This document shows, piece by piece, positions 5,791 through 7,623 of a stretch of DNA of 7,623 nt; positions within the stretch are counted from its first letter, which is position 1, and each line of letters starts with the position of its first letter. The notes beneath the pieces were generated by a model, which saw only the letters and a program-made list of their open reading frames with translations, ran no database searches and was not told the origin of the DNA. This DNA comes from Acidobacteriaceae bacterium (GTDB taxonomy: Bacteria > Acidobacteriota > Terriglobia > Terriglobales > SbA1). Where the stretch lies: the NCBI GenBank assembly GCA_003156615.1, contig PMHI01000274.1, positions 1 to 7,623 on the forward strand, given 5' to 3'. The translations under genes were made by a program, and so were the position numbers.

Positions 5791-6056
5791 AAAGTCTGCG
5801 GGAAGCCGACCAGCGAAAAGGAGCACTGTTGCCGCCGGGCGCGTCTCATTGAAATCACGCCTCGGCGGGAGTCGACGATAGTAGCCCGACCGTCGGTGAG
5901 AGCCTTAACCGAATGGCGCGTGTTCCCGGTGACGATAGGTTGAGGAATCTCTCCAACAGGTTCAAAAGGCAGTCGCCATGACCGTCCTTGCCACCATGCC
6001 AGCGATCGCCCGTCGCACCAGTAGGAAGCCGGCCTTAGGCCGATCCTGATCCCAGA
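5787..6056 (-). pseudogene. Start-less open stretch, possible gene remnant
   Basis: On the minus strand a frame of 89 codons is open from just after a TGA (6057-6059) to a TAG at 5787-5789. It has no ATG, GTG or TTG near its beginning with a ribosome-binding site; the first ATG would leave only about 20 codons. The translation is Arg- and Trp-rich early on (for example YWCDGRSLAWWQGRSWRLPF) and contains no domain that I recognise. It may be the decayed end of a gene or chance openness in GC-rich DNA. Confidence 0.2.
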
Positions 6057-6244
6057 TCAGAATCGCAAGTGGCGGGAGGTCGAGACCAGTTTTTGGCACC
6101 GGTGACGCCGCCCCTGGCGCAGTCAACTCCTTTCCCAGAACGAGTGAAACGCGGTGCTACGCCAACAAACTGGTAGAATTTGCCGGTCAAACGTGCTCTC
6201 TGCTTGGGAGGAACACGTTGCAGGCCGAAAGGAAGTTTGTCGTC
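5791..6244. other. 454-base intergenic region with several inverted repeats
   Basis: No convincing intact gene lies here. Inverted repeats include CCGAC/GTCGG (5886-5896, one-base spacer) and two adjacent hairpins at 6030-6065. A TAGAAT at 6174-6179 could be a -10 element for the downstream peptidase, but no -35 hexamer stands at the proper distance. No clear terminator follows the oxidoreductase gene. Glycine codon use differs sharply between the genes on either side of the region, so it may mark a junction between segments of different history. Confidence 0.5.
6030..6065. repeat. Two adjacent hairpins
   Basis: CGGCC (6030-6034) pairs with GGCCG (6038-6042) around TTA. CTGATC (6046-6051) pairs with GATCAG (6055-6060) around CCA, and CGAT (6041-6044) with ATCG (6062-6065) extends this second stem past one mismatch. 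The two stems share bases 6041-6042, so they may be alternative structures. There is no T tract after them. They could be a transcript end structure or a mobile repeat. Confidence 0.35.
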
Positions 6245-7623
6245 ATGAAAAGAATGTTCAAGGCTCTATTGTGTCTGGCGCTCGCCGTCTCGTCGCTCAC
6301 AGCGCAGAATACTAATAGCGATAAGAAAACTCCCGCAGGTCTGCCACCGCTGATCGACCGCGAGCTGATCTTCGGGAATCCCGAAATCTCGGGTGCGCAA
6401 CTGTCGCCCGACGGAAAGTATCTGGCGTTTCAAAAGCCATGGAAAGACACGCGCAACATCTATGTCAAGGGCGTGAACGAGCCTTTCAACGCGGCACGGC
6501 TGCTCACCGCTGAACTCAAGCGCCCGATCCCCGGCTATTTCTGGAGCCGCGACAGCAAATACATTCTTTACGTGAAAGATAACGACGGCGACGAAAACTA
6601 CAACGTTTACGCCGTCGACCCGGCAGCCAAACCTGGCGCTGGCTCGGACGCTCCCGCCTCGCGCGACCTCACTGGGCTCAAAGGCATTCGCGTGCAGCTT
6701 GTGAATGTACCCAAGAACGATCCGGACACCATCTATATTGGCCTGAACGACCGCGATAAGGCCTGGCATGACCTTTACAAGTTGAAGCTCTCCACCGGCG
6801 AGAAGACGCTGGTGCGCAAGAACACGGAGCGCATTGTCGGCTGGGATTTCGATCTTGAAGGCAACCTGCGCCTGGCCACGCGGTCGGCGGAGAACGGTGA
6901 CACGGAAATCCTGCGCGTCGATTCTGACAAATTCACTCAGATTTATTCCTGCAACGTCTTTGAGTCTTGCAGCACACTCCGGTTCCAGAAAGATGGCACG
7001 CAGGCCTACATGGAAACCAACAAGGGCGCGGACGTGGACCTGAGCGCCCTGGTGCTGTTCGATCCGGCAAGCGGAAAGACGGAAATGGTGGAATCCGACC
7101 CCCTCAAGAAGGTGGATTTCGGCGGGGCAGTCTTTTCTGAGGCGACCGACGAACTGGCGATGACCACTTACGAGGACGACCGAGTGCGCCGCTATTTCAA
7201 AGACAAAGGCTTTGAGGCGGATTTCAAATGGCTCACCGGGAAACTACCCGGCAAGGAACTCAGCCGCACCTCGTCCACGCTGGACGAGCAGCTCTGGCTG
7301 GTGAATGCCACCAGCGACACCGAGCCGGGTGAGGCCTACCTCTTTGAGCGCAAGACCCACAAACTCACGCTGCAATATAGGGTGCGGGAAAAGCTGCCCC
7401 GCGAATCCCTTGCGGAGATGAAATCGATCCGCTACAAGTCGTCGGATGGGTTGGAGATCCCCGCCTACATCACACTGCCCAAAGGCATTCCCGGCAAGAG
7501 CTTGCCAACGATTATCTTTCCCCATGGCGGACCGTGGGGCCGCGACGTGTGGGGTTACAACGGGTATGCGCAGTTCTTTGCCAACCGCGGTTACGCCGTG
7601 CTGAGCATGAACTTTCGCGGCTC
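6245..7623 (+). CDS. S9-family (prolyl-oligopeptidase-like) exported peptidase, 5' part
   Basis: The first 459 codons of a serine peptidase of family S9; the gene runs off the window. Residues 1-20 form a signal peptide (basic MKRMFK, hydrophobic core, likely cleavage after SLTA), so the enzyme probably acts in the periplasm or outside the cell. A beta-propeller region follows, with blade-like motifs LSPDGKYLAF (53-62) and WSRDSKYILYVKD (100-112). The hydrolase domain begins near residue 400, and the HGGP motif at 427-430 is the oxyanion-hole loop typical of S9 enzymes. The GxSxGG nucleophile and the Asp/His residues would lie beyond the end; family members are usually about 650-700 residues. 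The ATG at 6245 has AAGGAAG nine bases upstream; an in-frame TTG at 6218 preceded by GGAGG (6207-6211) is an alternative. Glycine is mostly GGC, unlike the upstream genes. Confidence 0.9.
   Translation, partial: MKRMFKALLCLALAVSSLTAQNTNSDKKTPAGLPPLIDRELIFGNPEISGAQLSPDGKYLAFQKPWKDTRNIYVKGVNEPFNAARLLTAELKRPIPGYFWSRDSKYILYVKDNDGDENYNVYAVDPAAKPGAGSDAPASRDLTGLKGIRVQLVNVPKNDPDTIYIGLNDRDKAWHDLYKLKLSTGEKTLVRKNTERIVGWDFDLEGNLRLATRSAENGDTEILRVDSDKFTQIYSCNVFESCSTLRFQKDGTQAYMETNKGADVDLSALVLFDPASGKTEMVESDPLKKVDFGGAVFSEATDELAMTTYEDDRVRRYFKDKGFEADFKWLTGKLPGKELSRTSSTLDEQLWLVNATSDTEPGEAYLFERKTHKLTLQYRVREKLPRESLAEMKSIRYKSSDGLEIPAYITLPKGIPGKSLPTIIFPHGGPWGRDVWGYNGYAQFFANRGYAVLSMNFRG

Noticed and set aside
3898..5826. 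A 642-codon open frame on the minus strand opposite the VWA tail, DUF3052 and oxidoreductase genes
   Set aside because: It is antisense to three well-recognised genes and lies codon-in-register with the oxidoreductase, where stops would need Leu TTA/CTA or Ser TCA codons that are rare in this GC-rich DNA. The product is Arg/Pro/His/Ser-rich with no domain.
5791..6244. Possible tRNA, riboswitch or CRISPR repeat in the gap
   Set aside because: I found no cloverleaf with a T-arm consensus, no repeated spacer pattern and no riboswitch core that I recognise; only short isolated hairpins are present.

Overview
The window looks like a chromosomal segment of an acidobacterium (Terriglobia-like), probably from an environmental or metagenomic genome. 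The evidence is a secreted von Willebrand factor A (VWA) protein with the architecture typical of the expanded acidobacterial family, a small two-helix membrane protein of a type I associate with that phylum, a cysteine-rich variant of Lgt, and moderately high GC with many GTG/TTG starts. No tRNA, rRNA, CRISPR array, insertion sequence or phage gene is visible.

Layout. Positions 1-174 are non-coding and end in a strong hairpin just beyond rpsU. rpsU (bS21) lies on the minus strand (175-372). A 510-base gap without a convincing gene (373-882) carries a candidate rpsU promoter, several inverted repeats and a candidate lgt promoter. lgt (883-1695, +) faces a small membrane-protein gene (1740-1961, -). 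That gene diverges from an RluD-type 23S rRNA pseudouridine synthase (2038-3009, +). Then come the secreted VWA protein (3066-4175, +), a DUF3052-type protein (4262-4660, +) and a Gfo/Idh/MocA oxidoreductase close to the YdgJ/IolW group (4720-5790, +). A second gap (5791-6244) contains hairpins and a start-less open stretch. The 5' two thirds of an exported S9-family (prolyl-oligopeptidase-like) peptidase (6245 to the window end, +) closes the window, cut before its catalytic serine.

How the genes relate. Most of the window is housekeeping: translation (bS21, rRNA pseudouridylation) and envelope biogenesis (Lgt, lipoprotein lipidation). Two genes encode exported proteins (VWA, S9 peptidase). 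The DUF3052 and oxidoreductase genes are 59 bases apart on one strand and may be co-transcribed. No dedicated multi-gene defence, secretion or biosynthetic system is evident. The most noteworthy signals are the altered active-site loop of Lgt, the small conserved membrane protein with a strong ribosome-binding site, a sharp change in glycine codon use across the 5791-6244 gap, and REP-like hairpins in the non-coding stretches.
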